Assembly: GCF_934372025.1 (NCBI RefSeq) | Contig: NZ_CAKROJ010000006.1 | Span: 25,848 to 89,847, forward strand | Direction: 5' to 3' | Length of the DNA stretch: 64,000 nucleotides | Source: an uncultured Blautia sp. | GTDB taxonomy: Bacteria; Bacillota; Clostridia; Lachnospirales; Lachnospiraceae | Shown: piece after piece, positions 25,609 to 34,962 of the stretch | Position numbering within the stretch: position 1 is the first letter of the stretch | Layout: each line of letters opens with the position of its first letter | Made by a program: the position numbers and the translations under genes | The notes under the pieces: generated by a model | Database searches by the model: none | The model's input: the letters and a program-made list of their open reading frames with translations, nothing else | Told to the model about the DNA's origin: nothing

Positions 25609-27279
25609 ATGAAAAATCAGGAGAAAATTTTTGTTATAGGACATAAAAATCCGGATACTGATTCTATCTGTTCAGCAATTGCTTATTGTGATATTAAAAA
25701 CAGAACAACACAAGAAGGAAGATATATTCCAAAGCGTGCAGGACAGATAAACGAAGAAACAGAATATGTGCTGAGTCGTTTTGGAGTACAGCCGCCAGGA
25801 TATCTGAGCAATATAGGAACTCAGGTAAAAGATATGGATATACGTATGAGCCCGGAGGCAAATCACAGTATGTCTTTGAAAAATGCATGGGAACTGATGC
25901 AGGAAAACAGTATCGTATCTTTACCAATACGGGAAAAGGACGGTACTCTGGAAGGGCTTATCACAATTGGTGATATTGCCAAAACTTATATGGATACGAC
26001 AGACAGCTATCTCCTTTCCAGAGCAAGAACTCAATATATGCGGATTGCTGAGACGATTGGCGGAAAGATTGTAGAAGGAAACGGACATGGATATTTTATT
26101 CAGGGTAAGATCATGGTTGGAACTGCCAATCCGGATAAAATGAAAGAATATGTCGAAGAAAATGATATGATCATCATGGGAAATCGTGAAGAAGATCATT
26201 TACAGGCTATTGAGCAGAATGTAAGTTGCATTATAGTAGGTCTTGGAATCGAAGTTACCGAAAAGGTTCTCAAACTGGCACATGAGAAGGATATTGTTAT
26301 TATATCGTCACCATATGATACATTTACGATCAGCCGACTTATTAATCAGAGTATTCCGGTAAAATATATTATGAAAACAGACAATCTGGTTACGTTCAGT
26401 ACAGAAGATTTTACAGATGATATTCAGGATGTCATGGTCAAACACCGTCACCGTGCATTCCCGGTAATAAATAAAAAAGGAAAATGTATTGGAACAATTT
26501 CCAGACGTAATTTTCTGGATATGCACAGGAAAAAAGTGGTTCTTGTAGATCATAATGAAAAAGACCAGGCTGTAGATAATATTGATAAGGCTGAAATTAT
26601 GGAGATCATTGATCATCATAAACTGGGAACGCTGCAGACAATGCAGCCGATTAATTTCCGTAATCAGCCGGTTGGATGCACTGGTACGATCATGTATCAG
26701 ATGTACGGAGAGCAGAAACTGGACATTCCGGCAAAAATAGCAGGACTTCTCTGCGCTGCGATCATATCAGATACATTGATGTTCCGTTCACCGACCTGTA
26801 CACTACAGGATAAAATGGCGGCAGGTGCACTGGCGCTGATTGCAGATATTTCAATTGAGTCGTTTGCAAGAGAAATGTTTAAAGCAGGAAGTAATCTGAA
26901 AGACAAATCTCCGGAAGAGATTTTTTATCAGGATTACAAGAAGTTTATTGCAGAGGGAGATATTTGTTTTGGTGTTGGCCAGATCAGTTCCATGGATGCG
27001 GATGAACTTCGTGAGATTAAGGAAAGACTGCTTCCGTTTATGGTTAGTGAATGTGGTCGTCATGGAGTATCAAGAGTATATTTTATGCTTACGGATATCA
27101 TGGAACAGTCTACAGAGCTTCTGTTTTATGGTGAGGGAAGTGAAGAAATGGCAGTTAATGCTTTTAAGATGGAACCAAAGGATGGAACAATTTATCTGAA
27201 AGGTGTTGTATCTCGTAAGAAACAGCTGATCCCGCCGCTTATGGAAGCTGCGCAGATGTCTGGCGGAGATTACGTATAA
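25609..27279 (+). CDS. Family II Mn-dependent inorganic pyrophosphatase with CBS and DRTGG domains
   Basis: 556 aa. The DHH-family catalytic core opens GHKNPDTDSICSAIAY, which supplies metal ligands. A regulatory insert follows: CBS motif 1 (about 75-125), DRTGG domain (about 135-245) and CBS motif 2 (about 250-305). The core then resumes with DHNEKDQAV, the DHH motif IIDHHKLG, and the DHHA2 part. It hydrolyses PPi to drive biosynthesis. CBS-PPases are controlled by adenine nucleotides and, with DRTGG, by diadenosine polyphosphates. Length and architecture match the clostridial enzymes. It is likely in one unit with the S1 gene upstream and the flavin reductase gene 15 bases downstream. Confidence 0.94.
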   Translation: MKNQEKIFVIGHKNPDTDSICSAIAYCDIKNRTTQEGRYIPKRAGQINEETEYVLSRFGVQPPGYLSNIGTQVKDMDIRMSPEANHSMSLKNAWELMQENSIVSLPIREKDGTLEGLITIGDIAKTYMDTTDSYLLSRARTQYMRIAETIGGKIVEGNGHGYFIQGKIMVGTANPDKMKEYVEENDMIIMGNREEDHLQAIEQNVSCIIVGLGIEVTEKVLKLAHEKDIVIISSPYDTFTISRLINQSIPVKYIMKTDNLVTFSTEDFTDDIQDVMVKHRHRAFPVINKKGKCIGTISRRNFLDMHRKKVVLVDHNEKDQAVDNIDKAEIMEIIDHHKLGTLQTMQPINFRNQPVGCTGTIMYQMYGEQKLDIPAKIAGLLCAAIISDTLMFRSPTCTLQDKMAAGALALIADISIESFAREMFKAGSNLKDKSPEEIFYQDYKKFIAEGDICFGVGQISSMDADELREIKERLLPFMVSECGRHGVSRVYFMLTDIMEQSTELLFYGEGSEEMAVNAFKMEPKDGTIYLKGVVSRKKQLIPPLMEAAQMSGGDYV

Positions 27280-27293
27280 TAGCGGAGGAAAAA

Positions 27294-27899
27294 ATGGCAA
27301 AGCAAAGCTGGAAACCAGGAAATATGATTTACCCGCTTCCGGCGGTTATGGTAAGTGTTACAGATGGAAGGGGACAGGATAATATCATTACGGTTGCATG
27401 GACCGGTACGATCTGCACCAATCCACCAATGGCTTATATTTCTGTCAGACCGGAGAGATTTTCTTATCATATGATTAAAGAGACCGGAGAATTTGTAATC
27501 AATCTGACAACAGAAGAACTTGCTGCGGTAACAGACTACTGTGGAGTAAGATCAGGGCGTGATGTAGATAAATTTAAAGAAACAGGTCTTACAAGAGAAA
27601 GGGCAGATATTGTGAAAGCCCCTATGATCAAAGAGGCACCGGTATCTATTGAATGCAGAGTGAAAGAAATCAAAGAACTCGGTTCACATCATATGTTTAT
27701 AGCGGATGTAGTTGCGGTTCATGCAGATGAAAGCTATATGGATGAAACGAATCGGTTTGATCTGAACAGAGCCAGACCTCTGGTATATTCCCATGGGGAA
27801 TATCTTGGGACAGGAAGAAAAATTGGAACGTTTGGATACAGCGTAAAAAAACGTAAAAAATCAGTTCGTAAAAAGACGAAAAAGGCCGCAAAGCCTTGA
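27294..27899 (+). CDS. Flavin reductase-like domain protein
   Basis: 201 aa. The flavin-reductase-like FMN-binding barrel is recognisable by NMIYPLPAVMVS, NIITVAWTGTICTNPPMAYISVRP (seen as two strands), SYHMIKETGEFVINL and a C-terminal GRKIGTFGYS. The last about 17 residues are very basic (KKRKKSVRKKTKKAAKP). Family members bind FMN and reduce flavins or other substrates with NAD(P)H; the physiological partner is unknown. GGAGG lies 7 bases upstream. The basic tail could bind nucleic acid or membrane, which is unusual. Confidence 0.88.
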   Translation: MAKQSWKPGNMIYPLPAVMVSVTDGRGQDNIITVAWTGTICTNPPMAYISVRPERFSYHMIKETGEFVINLTTEELAAVTDYCGVRSGRDVDKFKETGLTRERADIVKAPMIKEAPVSIECRVKEIKELGSHHMFIADVVAVHADESYMDETNRFDLNRARPLVYSHGEYLGTGRKIGTFGYSVKKRKKSVRKKTKKAAKP

Positions 27900-27981
27900 T
27901 TTAAAAGAGATTGCAGAAAGCCGTTGTTTATGGTAAAATATTCTTTAAGCAATTTGTAAGAGACAGGAGAAATGATAATTT

Positions 27982-28488
27982 ATGAATAATATAACGTTGA
28001 TAGGAATGCCTGGCGTTGGAAAAAGCACAATAGGAGTTGTTCTGGCAAAGGTATTGGGCTATCAGTTCCTCGATTCAGATCTTCTGATTCAGAAACAGGA
28101 AAAGAGACGCCTGTCAGAAATTATAGAAGAAGAGGGTTACAGAGGATTTCAGGAAGTTGAGAATCGTGTAAATGCAGCAATAGATGTAGAGAATACGATT
28201 ATTGCAACTGGAGGAAGCGTGGTTTACTGCGAAGAGGCCATGGAACATCTGAAGTCTATAGGAACTGTTGTGTATCTGAAATTATCGTTGCAAGCTCTTT
28301 CAAAGCGACTAGGAAATCTAAAGGGAAGAGGTGTCTTGTTAAGAGAAGGACAGACCCTTGCGGATTTGTATGATGAAAGAACACCGTTGTATGAGAAATA
28401 TGCAGATATTGTTGTAGATGAAGAGGGAAAAGATCTGGAAGCAAGTCTTGAGAGTCTTTTGGAAATACTGAGAGAGAAATCAAAGTAA
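27982..28488 (+). CDS. aroK: Shikimate kinase
   Basis: 168 aa. The P-loop is GMPGVGKST (8-16). FLDSDLLIQKQ carries the Walker-B-like aspartates, GYRGFQEVE the shikimate-binding arginine region, and TGGSVV the glycine-rich loop. LRERTPLYEKYAD-type sequence (here DERTPLYEKYAD) is the adenine-side motif. It phosphorylates shikimate at O3 in the chorismate pathway. No other aro gene lies nearby. AGACAGGAGAAATG leads to the start. Confidence 0.9.
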   Translation: MNNITLIGMPGVGKSTIGVVLAKVLGYQFLDSDLLIQKQEKRRLSEIIEEEGYRGFQEVENRVNAAIDVENTIIATGGSVVYCEEAMEHLKSIGTVVYLKLSLQALSKRLGNLKGRGVLLREGQTLADLYDERTPLYEKYADIVVDEEGKDLEASLESLLEILREKSK

Positions 28489-28570
28489 TTATAGTAACTG
28501 TAAAGGTTATAAAACAGGTGCAGTTAACCATCAAAAGCAGGAGAACAGGAGCGTACTGAGGAAATTTTTA

Positions 28571-28598
28571 TTTACAAATGTGAAATTTGTGTTATAAT
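28571..28598 (+). promoter_or_regulatory. Promoter of murA
   Basis: TTTACA (28571-28576), 16-base spacer, TATAAT (28593-28598), about 100 bases before the murA start. Confidence 0.6.
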
Positions 28599-28698
28599 AC
28601 GAAACTGAGCTTTTTAACAAAATGTTAAATGTATGATAAGAATTTATTTCTGATATTCGCTTCGAATTGCGAAGTGAAAATAATTATAGAGGTGCTTT

Positions 28699-29991
28699 AT
28701 GGAACAGTATGTAATTAAAGGCGGCAACCCGTTAGTGGGAGAAGTAGAAATTGGTGGCGCCAAAAATGCTGCACTTGCAATTCTTTCTGCAGCAATTATG
28801 ACGGATGAAACAATCCTTATCGAGAACCTGCCTGACGTAAGAGACATCAATGTTTTATTGGAAGCAATTGCCGGTATAGGCGCACAGGTAGAGCGAATTG
28901 ACAGATCTACAGTAAAAATCAATGGTTCTACGATCAATGATATCAGTGTTGATTATGAATATATAAAGAAAATCCGTGCATCATATTATCTTCTGGGTGC
29001 ACTGCTTGGTAAATATAAACATGCAGAAGTACCGCTTCCTGGTGGATGTAATATCGGAAGTCGTCCGATTGACCAGCATCTGAAGGGATTCCGTGCCCTG
29101 GGGGCATCCGTGAATATCCTTCATGGAGCGATTGTTGCAGAGACTGAGAATCTTCATGGAAGCCATATTTTCCTTGATGTGGTATCTGTTGGAGCTACGA
29201 TTAATATCATGATGGCGGCATCTATGGCATCCGGTCGTACAATTATCGAAAATGCGGCAAGAGAGCCACATGTAGTTGATGTTGCAAACTTCCTGAACAG
29301 CATGGGAGCTAATATCAAAGGTGCAGGTACAGATGTTATCCGTATCAAAGGTGTTGAGAAACTTCATCGCACAGAATATTCTATTATTCCTGATCAGATT
29401 GAGGCGGGAACATTTATGTTTGCTGCTGCTGCAACCGGCGGGGATGTTACAGTTAAGAATGTTATTCCAAAACATCTGGAAGCAACGACTGCAAAGCTTG
29501 AAGAAATTGGATGTGAGGTTGAAGAATTTGATGATGCTGTACGTGTACGAGCAGGTAAGAGACTTCATCGTACTCATGTGAAAACACTTCCTTATCCTGG
29601 ATATCCTACAGATATGCAGCCGCAGATAGCAGTAACACTGGCACTTGCGGAAGGAACCAGTATCGTTACAGAAAGTATTTTTGAAAATCGTTTTAAATAT
29701 GCAGACGAGCTTTCAAGAATGGGAGCCAGCATTAAGGTTGAAGGAAATTCAGCGATTATCGATGGCGTAAAGAAATTGACAGGGGCAAGAGTAAGTGCAC
29801 CGGATCTTCGTGCAGGAGCGGCACTTGTTATTGCAGGTCTGGCAGCAGATGGAATTACAGTTGTTGATGATATTGTTTATATTCAGCGAGGATATGAGAA
29901 TTTTGAGGAGAAACTGAGAAGTCTCGGAGCTGAAATTGAGAAAGTTTCCAGTGAAAAAGAAATTCAGAAATTCCGTCTTCGTGTTGGATGA
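28699..29991 (+). CDS. murA: UDP-N-acetylglucosamine 1-carboxyvinyltransferase MurA
   Basis: 430 aa, full length. It starts MEQYVIKGGNPLVGEVEIGGAKNAAL with the conserved lysine-asparagine pair. The catalytic cysteine is C117 in PLPGGCNIGSRP, the residue blocked by fosfomycin in the family. DQIEAGTFM and GYPTDMQPQ are further signatures. It transfers enolpyruvate from PEP to UDP-GlcNAc, the first committed step of peptidoglycan synthesis. It has its own promoter and is followed by the metK riboswitch region. Confidence 0.97.
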   Translation: MEQYVIKGGNPLVGEVEIGGAKNAALAILSAAIMTDETILIENLPDVRDINVLLEAIAGIGAQVERIDRSTVKINGSTINDISVDYEYIKKIRASYYLLGALLGKYKHAEVPLPGGCNIGSRPIDQHLKGFRALGASVNILHGAIVAETENLHGSHIFLDVVSVGATINIMMAASMASGRTIIENAAREPHVVDVANFLNSMGANIKGAGTDVIRIKGVEKLHRTEYSIIPDQIEAGTFMFAAAATGGDVTVKNVIPKHLEATTAKLEEIGCEVEEFDDAVRVRAGKRLHRTHVKTLPYPGYPTDMQPQIAVTLALAEGTSIVTESIFENRFKYADELSRMGASIKVEGNSAIIDGVKKLTGARVSAPDLRAGAALVIAGLAADGITVVDDIVYIQRGYENFEEKLRSLGAEIEKVSSEKEIQKFRLRVG

Positions 29992-30020
29992 TATATAAGA
30001 CACATTAGTAAAAGTGTTAC

Positions 30021-30049
30021 TTGACAATTGTGTAAAATCAGTTTATTGT
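30021..30049 (+). promoter_or_regulatory. Promoter of metK
   Basis: TTGACA (30021-30026), 17-base spacer, TATTGT (30044-30049). Transcription would start about 35 bases before the riboswitch. Confidence 0.7.
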
Positions 30050-30090
30050 AATATCTGCATTATCAATTAACCAAAACTAAATAGAACGGC

Positions 30091-30194
30091 CTTTTATTCA
30101 GAGTGGTGGAGATACAAAGGATCTGTGAAGCCACGGCAACCCCTTGGTTATGAGGAAGGTGCCAACCTGAGCGAGACATATCGAACAATAAGAG
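30091..30194 (+). ncRNA. SAM-I riboswitch
   Basis: An 8-bp P1 stem (CTTTTATT 30091-30098 with AATAAGAG 30187-30194) encloses the S-box core: AGAGTGGTGGAG, GTGAAGCCACGGCAACC, then GGAAGGTGCCAACCTGAGCGA. This is the known SAM-I aptamer layout. With a terminator (30210-30240) before metK it should switch expression off when S-adenosylmethionine is plentiful. Confidence 0.95.
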
Positions 30195-30209
30195 GATTGA
30201 AGATAATTC

Positions 30210-30240
30210 AAGACAGTCCTTAAGTTGGGGCTGTCTTTTT
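30210..30240 (+). terminator. Riboswitch-controlled terminator of metK
   Basis: AAGACAGTCC pairs with GGGCTGTCTT around TTAAGTT and TTTTT follows. It is the expression platform of the SAM-I riboswitch. Confidence 0.9.
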
Positions 30241-30273
30241 AGTTGCCAAAAAGAAAGGACAATTTGAGAAACA

Positions 30274-31458
30274 ATGGAAAAAGAAAAAATCTTATTTACA
30301 TCCGAATCAGTAACTGAAGGACATCCGGACAAAATGTGTGATGCCATTTCTGATGCAATCCTTGATGCAATCATGGCAGAAGACCCGATGGGACGTGTTG
30401 CCTGCGAGACAGCAACAACTACAGGTCTTGTTCTTGTAATGGGTGAGATTACAACAAGTGCTTACGTAGATATCCAGAAAATCGTAAGAGATACTGTAAG
30501 AGAAATCGGTTATACACGTGGTAAATACGGCTTTGACGCTGAGACATGTGCCGTTATCACTGCAATCGACGAGCAGTCCGCAGATATTGCTATGGGCGTT
30601 GACAAAGCACTCGAAGCAAAAATGGGCGAGGACCAGATCGATGCGATCGGTGCCGGAGACCAGGGTATGATGTTCGGATATGCTTCCAACGAGACCGAAG
30701 AATACATGCCATATCCAATCAACATGGCACACAAGCTTGCTTATCAGCTGACAAAAGTTCGTAAAGACGGAACTCTGCCATACTTAAGACCAGACGGAAA
30801 AACACAGGTAACTGTTGAATATAACGAAGAGGGAAAACCGATCCGTATCGATGCAGTTGTATGCTCTACACAGCATGATCCGGAAGTTACTCAGGAGCAG
30901 ATCCACGAAGATATCAAAAAATATGTATTTGATGAGATCATACCGGCTGATATGGTTGATGATGAGACAAAATACTTCATCAATCCTACAGGACGTTTTG
31001 TAATCGGCGGACCTCACGGAGACAGTGGACTTACAGGACGTAAGATCATCGTAGATACATACGGTGGAGCAGGACGTCACGGCGGCGGAGCTTTTTCCGG
31101 TAAAGACTGTACTAAGGTTGACCGTTCAGCAGCATATGCAGCTCGTTATGTTGCAAAGAATATCGTTGCAGCAGGTCTGGCTGATAAATGCGAGATTCAG
31201 CTCTCTTATGCAATTGGTGTGGCAAAACCGACTTCCATCAATGTAAACACATTTGGAACAGGTAAAGTTTCCGATACTAAGCTGGTTGATATCATTCGTG
31301 ACAACTTTGATCTTCGTCCGGCAGGAATCATCCGCATGCTTGATCTGAGAAGACCAATCTACAAACAGACAGCTGCATATGGACATTTCGGACGTACAGA
31401 TGTTGAGCTTCCATGGGAAAAACTTGATAAGGTTGATGATCTTAAAAAATATCTGTAA
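30274..31458 (+). CDS. metK: S-adenosylmethionine synthase
   Basis: 394 aa. It has the family start FTSESVTEGHPDKMCD, the MetK signatures GAGDQGMMFGYA and GGAFSGKDCTKVDRSAAY (phosphate loop), and ends in the usual FGRTDVELPWEK. It makes S-adenosylmethionine from methionine and ATP. Its transcript carries a SAM-I riboswitch, so the enzyme is under feedback control by its own product. AAAGGACAATTTGAG lies upstream. Confidence 0.98.
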   Translation: MEKEKILFTSESVTEGHPDKMCDAISDAILDAIMAEDPMGRVACETATTTGLVLVMGEITTSAYVDIQKIVRDTVREIGYTRGKYGFDAETCAVITAIDEQSADIAMGVDKALEAKMGEDQIDAIGAGDQGMMFGYASNETEEYMPYPINMAHKLAYQLTKVRKDGTLPYLRPDGKTQVTVEYNEEGKPIRIDAVVCSTQHDPEVTQEQIHEDIKKYVFDEIIPADMVDDETKYFINPTGRFVIGGPHGDSGLTGRKIIVDTYGGAGRHGGGAFSGKDCTKVDRSAAYAARYVAKNIVAAGLADKCEIQLSYAIGVAKPTSINVNTFGTGKVSDTKLVDIIRDNFDLRPAGIIRMLDLRRPIYKQTAAYGHFGRTDVELPWEKLDKVDDLKKYL

Positions 31459-31542
31459 GATATGTGAATGTTCTTAAAAACATGACGTTTTTACGAATTT
31501 TATAGAAAATTTAGAGATAAGAATATAGTGATATGATATAAT

Positions 31543-31591
31543 GAACGCATATATAGCGAAGAGAGACTTCGGTATTGTGCGTTCATTTTTT
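31543..31591 (+). terminator. Terminator-like hairpin between metK and the sensor kinase
   Basis: GAACGCA (31543-31549) pairs with TGCGTTC (31578-31584), an inner CGAAG/CTTCG stem is nested inside, and ATTTTTTG follows. It probably ends metK transcripts. A TATAAT at 31536-31541 immediately upstream may instead start the two-component transcript within the hairpin. Confidence 0.65.
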
Positions 31592-31634
31592 GTGGGCTAA
31601 ACAATTATGAAGTTTTCAGAAACGAGGGAAAAGA

Positions 31635-32792
31635 ATGAAACTCAAAAACAGAATTATTGTAGGATTCATGATGGTAATTCTGGTTCCGATGCTATTGTTT
31701 ACTGCTGCATTATTTGGAATCAGTGAGTCTCAGCACAGAAATGCGGCTAATAATAAATCTGTACAGGAAGAAAATTATGATATTACGATTTCTGATACAG
31801 GAAACAGTCAGGCCAGAATACAGATCATGACAAAGGATCTTTTTTTTACGGCCTTTATCATTCTTATTTTTACAGGCGTATCAGTCGGATTGTGGATTTA
31901 CAGAAGTGTTGCTGCTCCGTTGGTTAAGTTGAGGAAGGCAACGCAGAATATAAAAGATGGAAATCTGGATTTTGTTTTGGATGTGGAAGGTACAGATGAA
32001 TTCTCAGAACTTTGCAGAGATTTTGAGGAGATGCGCCGCAGACTGAAAGAATCAGCAGAAGAAAAAATAGCACTGGATAAAGAAAATAAAGAACTGATCA
32101 GTAATATTTCTCATGATCTGAAAACTCCGATTACGGCAGTGAAGGGATATGTAGAAGGTATTATGGACGGAGTGGCAGATACACCGGAAAAAATGGATCG
32201 CTATGTTCGAACTATTTATAACAAGACAAACGAAATGGATCATCTGATCAATGAGCTGACTTTTTATTCTAAAATTGATACGAATCGAATTCCTTATACA
32301 TTCAGTAAGCTGAATGTAGAGGATTACTTTTCAGATTGTGCAGAAGAAGTGGGATTGGAATTGGAAACGAGAGGAATTCAGCTTTGCTATGCAAATTATG
32401 TAGATAAAGATGTACTTGTTATTGCAGATGGAGAACAGATTCGAAGGGTTATTCATAATATTATCAGCAATGCAATTAAATATATGGATAAGCAGAACGG
32501 AATGAAGGGCATTATACAAATACGTGTAAAAGATGTCGGCGATTTTGTTCAGGTTGAGATAGAAGATAATGGCAAAGGGATTGCTGCAAAAGATCTGCCG
32601 CATATTTTTGATCGATTTTATCGGACTGATGTTTCCCGTAATTCTTCTAAAGGAGGAAGTGGAATCGGTCTTTCTATCGTTCGAAAGATTATGGAAGATC
32701 ATGGCGGTAAAGTGTGGGCAACCAGCCGTGAGGGAATTGGAACGATTATGTATTTTGTGTTGAGAAAATACCAGGAGGTACCTATGAAATGA
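31635..32792 (+). CDS. Membrane sensor histidine kinase
   Basis: 385 aa. Two membrane helices (about 8-28 and 73-93) bracket a short extracytoplasmic loop of about 45 residues. A HAMP domain follows (YRSVAAPLVKLRKATQNIKDG). The HisKA domain has SNISHDLKTPITAVKGY with H160 as the phosphorylation site. The HATPase domain has the N box (HNIISNAIKYM), DNGKGIAAKDLPHIFDRFYR and GGSGIGLSIVRKIMEDHGG. The stimulus cannot be told. Its stop codon overlaps the start of the response regulator gene. Confidence 0.94.
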   Translation: MKLKNRIIVGFMMVILVPMLLFTAALFGISESQHRNAANNKSVQEENYDITISDTGNSQARIQIMTKDLFFTAFIILIFTGVSVGLWIYRSVAAPLVKLRKATQNIKDGNLDFVLDVEGTDEFSELCRDFEEMRRRLKESAEEKIALDKENKELISNISHDLKTPITAVKGYVEGIMDGVADTPEKMDRYVRTIYNKTNEMDHLINELTFYSKIDTNRIPYTFSKLNVEDYFSDCAEEVGLELETRGIQLCYANYVDKDVLVIADGEQIRRVIHNIISNAIKYMDKQNGMKGIIQIRVKDVGDFVQVEIEDNGKGIAAKDLPHIFDRFYRTDVSRNSSKGGSGIGLSIVRKIMEDHGGKVWATSREGIGTIMYFVLRKYQEVPMK

Positions 32793-33478
32793 GTAAAATA
32801 CTGATCATTGAAGATGAAGAAGCAATTGCAGATCTGGAGAAGGATTATCTGGAATTGTCCGGATTTGAAGTGGAAATTGCCAACAGAGGAGATGTGGGCC
32901 TTGAAAAAGCTCTTAATGAAGATTATGATCTGATCATACTGGATCTGATGCTTCCGGAAGTAGATGGATTTGATATCTGCCGTCAGGTGCGACAGGAGAA
33001 AAATATTCCTATCATTATGGTTTCTGCAAAGAAAGATGATATCGATAAGATTCGTGGTCTGGGACTTGGTGCAGATGACTATATGACAAAACCATTTAGT
33101 CCGAGTGAACTGGTGGCCAGAGTAAAAGCTCACATGGAGCGTTATAACAGACTGGTTGGATCAAGTGTGGTAAAGAATGATATTATTGAAATACGTGGAA
33201 TTAAAATTGATAAAACAGCAAGACGTATCTGGGTAAATGGGGAAGAAAAGACATTTACAACAAAGGAGTTTGATCTGCTTACTTTTCTTGCAGAAAATCC
33301 AAACCGTGTATTTACAAAAGCAGAATTATTCCGTCAGATATGGGATATGGAATCGGTAGGAGATATTGCAACTGTTACGGTTCATATTAAGAAGATCCGT
33401 GAAAAAATCGAATTTAATACAGCGAAGCCACAGTATATAGAAACTATATGGGGAGTTGGTTATCGCTTTAAGGTATAA
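32789..33478 (+). CDS. OmpR/PhoB-family response regulator
   Basis: 229 aa. The receiver domain has the acidic pair in IIEDEE, phospho-acceptor D52 in LIILDLMLPEVDG and K in YMTKPFSPSEL. The C-terminal winged helix (about 130-229) has TTKEFDLLTFLAENPNRVFTK and ETIWGVGYRFKV. It overlaps the kinase gene by four bases (ATGA), so the two form one signalling pair. AGGAGG lies at the right distance. Target genes are not evident. Confidence 0.95.
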   Translation: MSKILIIEDEEAIADLEKDYLELSGFEVEIANRGDVGLEKALNEDYDLIILDLMLPEVDGFDICRQVRQEKNIPIIMVSAKKDDIDKIRGLGLGADDYMTKPFSPSELVARVKAHMERYNRLVGSSVVKNDIIEIRGIKIDKTARRIWVNGEEKTFTTKEFDLLTFLAENPNRVFTKAELFRQIWDMESVGDIATVTVHIKKIREKIEFNTAKPQYIETIWGVGYRFKV

Positions 33479-33483
33479 CAGAC

Positions 33484-34962
33484 ATGGAGAGATTATACAG
33501 AAAATTAGAGGACTACAGCTGGTCAGATTATTATCCGTTTCATATGCCGGGACATAAGAGAAATCTGGAATCTGTCAGAGGAGAATTTCCTTTTGAGAGA
33601 GATATTACAGAGATTGAAGGATTTGATAATCTTCATCATCCGGAGGATATTCTTCTGGAAGCACAGAAGAATATGGCAGATTTGTATGGAACCAGAGAAT
33701 GTTTTTATAGTGTCAATGGAAGTACGGCAGCACTTCTTTCAGCAATTTCAGCGGCCGTTCCGAGAAATGGAGAGATTCTTGTTGCCAGAAACTGTCATAA
33801 GGCAGTATACCATGCAATCTATTTGAGAAATCTGAGGCCAACATATATTTATCCACAGATGGACAATGAGTGGTGGATAAATGGCGGGATTTTTTCTGAC
33901 AAAGTGGAAAGATGTCTGGCAGCAAATCCGAATATTAAGGCAGTACTGATCACATCACCCACGTATGATGGAGTTGTTTCAGACGTAAAGACAATTGCGG
34001 AATGTGCACATAAGTATGGAATTCCATTGATAGTGGATGAAGCACATGGAGCACATTTTCACTTTTCAAATTATTTTCCGACATCTGCTGCAGAACTTGG
34101 AGCAGATCTGGTGATACAAAGCTTGCATAAAACACTTCCGGCAATGACACAGACAGCAGTACTTCATAATTGCAGTGATCGTGTGGACAGCAGGCTGATC
34201 CGCAGATTTATGGGAATTTATCAGACAAGCAGCCCATCTTATATTTTGATGGCAAGCATGGATGCATGTATGGATACGATGGCAGCAGAGGGAAAGCAGA
34301 TGTTTCGTGATTTTACCAGAATTCTGGAACAGGCACGAAAGAGACTTATGCAGTGTAAGTGTATAAGACTTGCAGAACCTGAGAGGGGAATTAACGGAGT
34401 TTTTGATTATGATCGATCTAAACTTATATTTTCTACGAAAGATTCCCTGATGTCAGGAAGTGAGCTGTATCATATTCTTTTGGATCGTTATCATATACAG
34501 ATGGAAATGGAATCAGAAAATTATGCACTTGCTATTGCAGCAGTAGGTGACAGAGAAGAGGGATTTGAGAGACTCTGTCAGGCAATTGAGGAACTGGACA
34601 GAGAGCAGGCAGAACTGATAAAGGCAGGATTACCGGTCAATGAAGAGGAAAATCTGGATGTAAGATCCATGCATTTTGTACTAAATCAGATGATGACGAT
34701 TGAGGAAGCACTGGAGGCTCCGACAGAAAAATGTCCGCTGAAAGAAAGCATTGGCAGAATTTCAGCAGAATTTGCTTATTTGTATCCACCTGGAATTCCA
34801 CTTTTGACTCCTGGAGAACAGATTACTGGACAATTTATCCGTAATATGAGAATATACATGGAAAAGGGGCTGTATATGCAGGGACTGGAGGACTACACGA
34901 ACGAGACAATCCTTGTGGTGGCTCAGAATACAAAGGAACAGGATAACGCAATTCATGAGTAA
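33484..34962 (+). CDS. Orn/Lys/Arg decarboxylase family PLP enzyme
   Basis: 492 aa. This is the short clostridial/bacillar form: the N-terminal PFHMPGHKRN opens the aspartate-aminotransferase-fold domain, SVNGSTAALLSAI binds cofactor phosphate, IVDEAHGAHFHF holds the aspartate, and SLHKTLPAMTQ carries the Schiff-base lysine (K216). The C-terminal domain has the family ending YPPGIPLLTPGEQI. Members decarboxylate arginine, lysine or ornithine to polyamine precursors; the substrate is not decided. It starts six bases after the response regulator gene. Confidence 0.92.
   Translation: MERLYRKLEDYSWSDYYPFHMPGHKRNLESVRGEFPFERDITEIEGFDNLHHPEDILLEAQKNMADLYGTRECFYSVNGSTAALLSAISAAVPRNGEILVARNCHKAVYHAIYLRNLRPTYIYPQMDNEWWINGGIFSDKVERCLAANPNIKAVLITSPTYDGVVSDVKTIAECAHKYGIPLIVDEAHGAHFHFSNYFPTSAAELGADLVIQSLHKTLPAMTQTAVLHNCSDRVDSRLIRRFMGIYQTSSPSYILMASMDACMDTMAAEGKQMFRDFTRILEQARKRLMQCKCIRLAEPERGINGVFDYDRSKLIFSTKDSLMSGSELYHILLDRYHIQMEMESENYALAIAAVGDREEGFERLCQAIEELDREQAELIKAGLPVNEEENLDVRSMHFVLNQMMTIEEALEAPTEKCPLKESIGRISAEFAYLYPPGIPLLTPGEQITGQFIRNMRIYMEKGLYMQGLEDYTNETILVVAQNTKEQDNAIHE

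Noticed and set aside
30091..30240. T-box leader
   Set aside because: The conserved T-box sequence is missing; the aptamer fits SAM-I and precedes metK.
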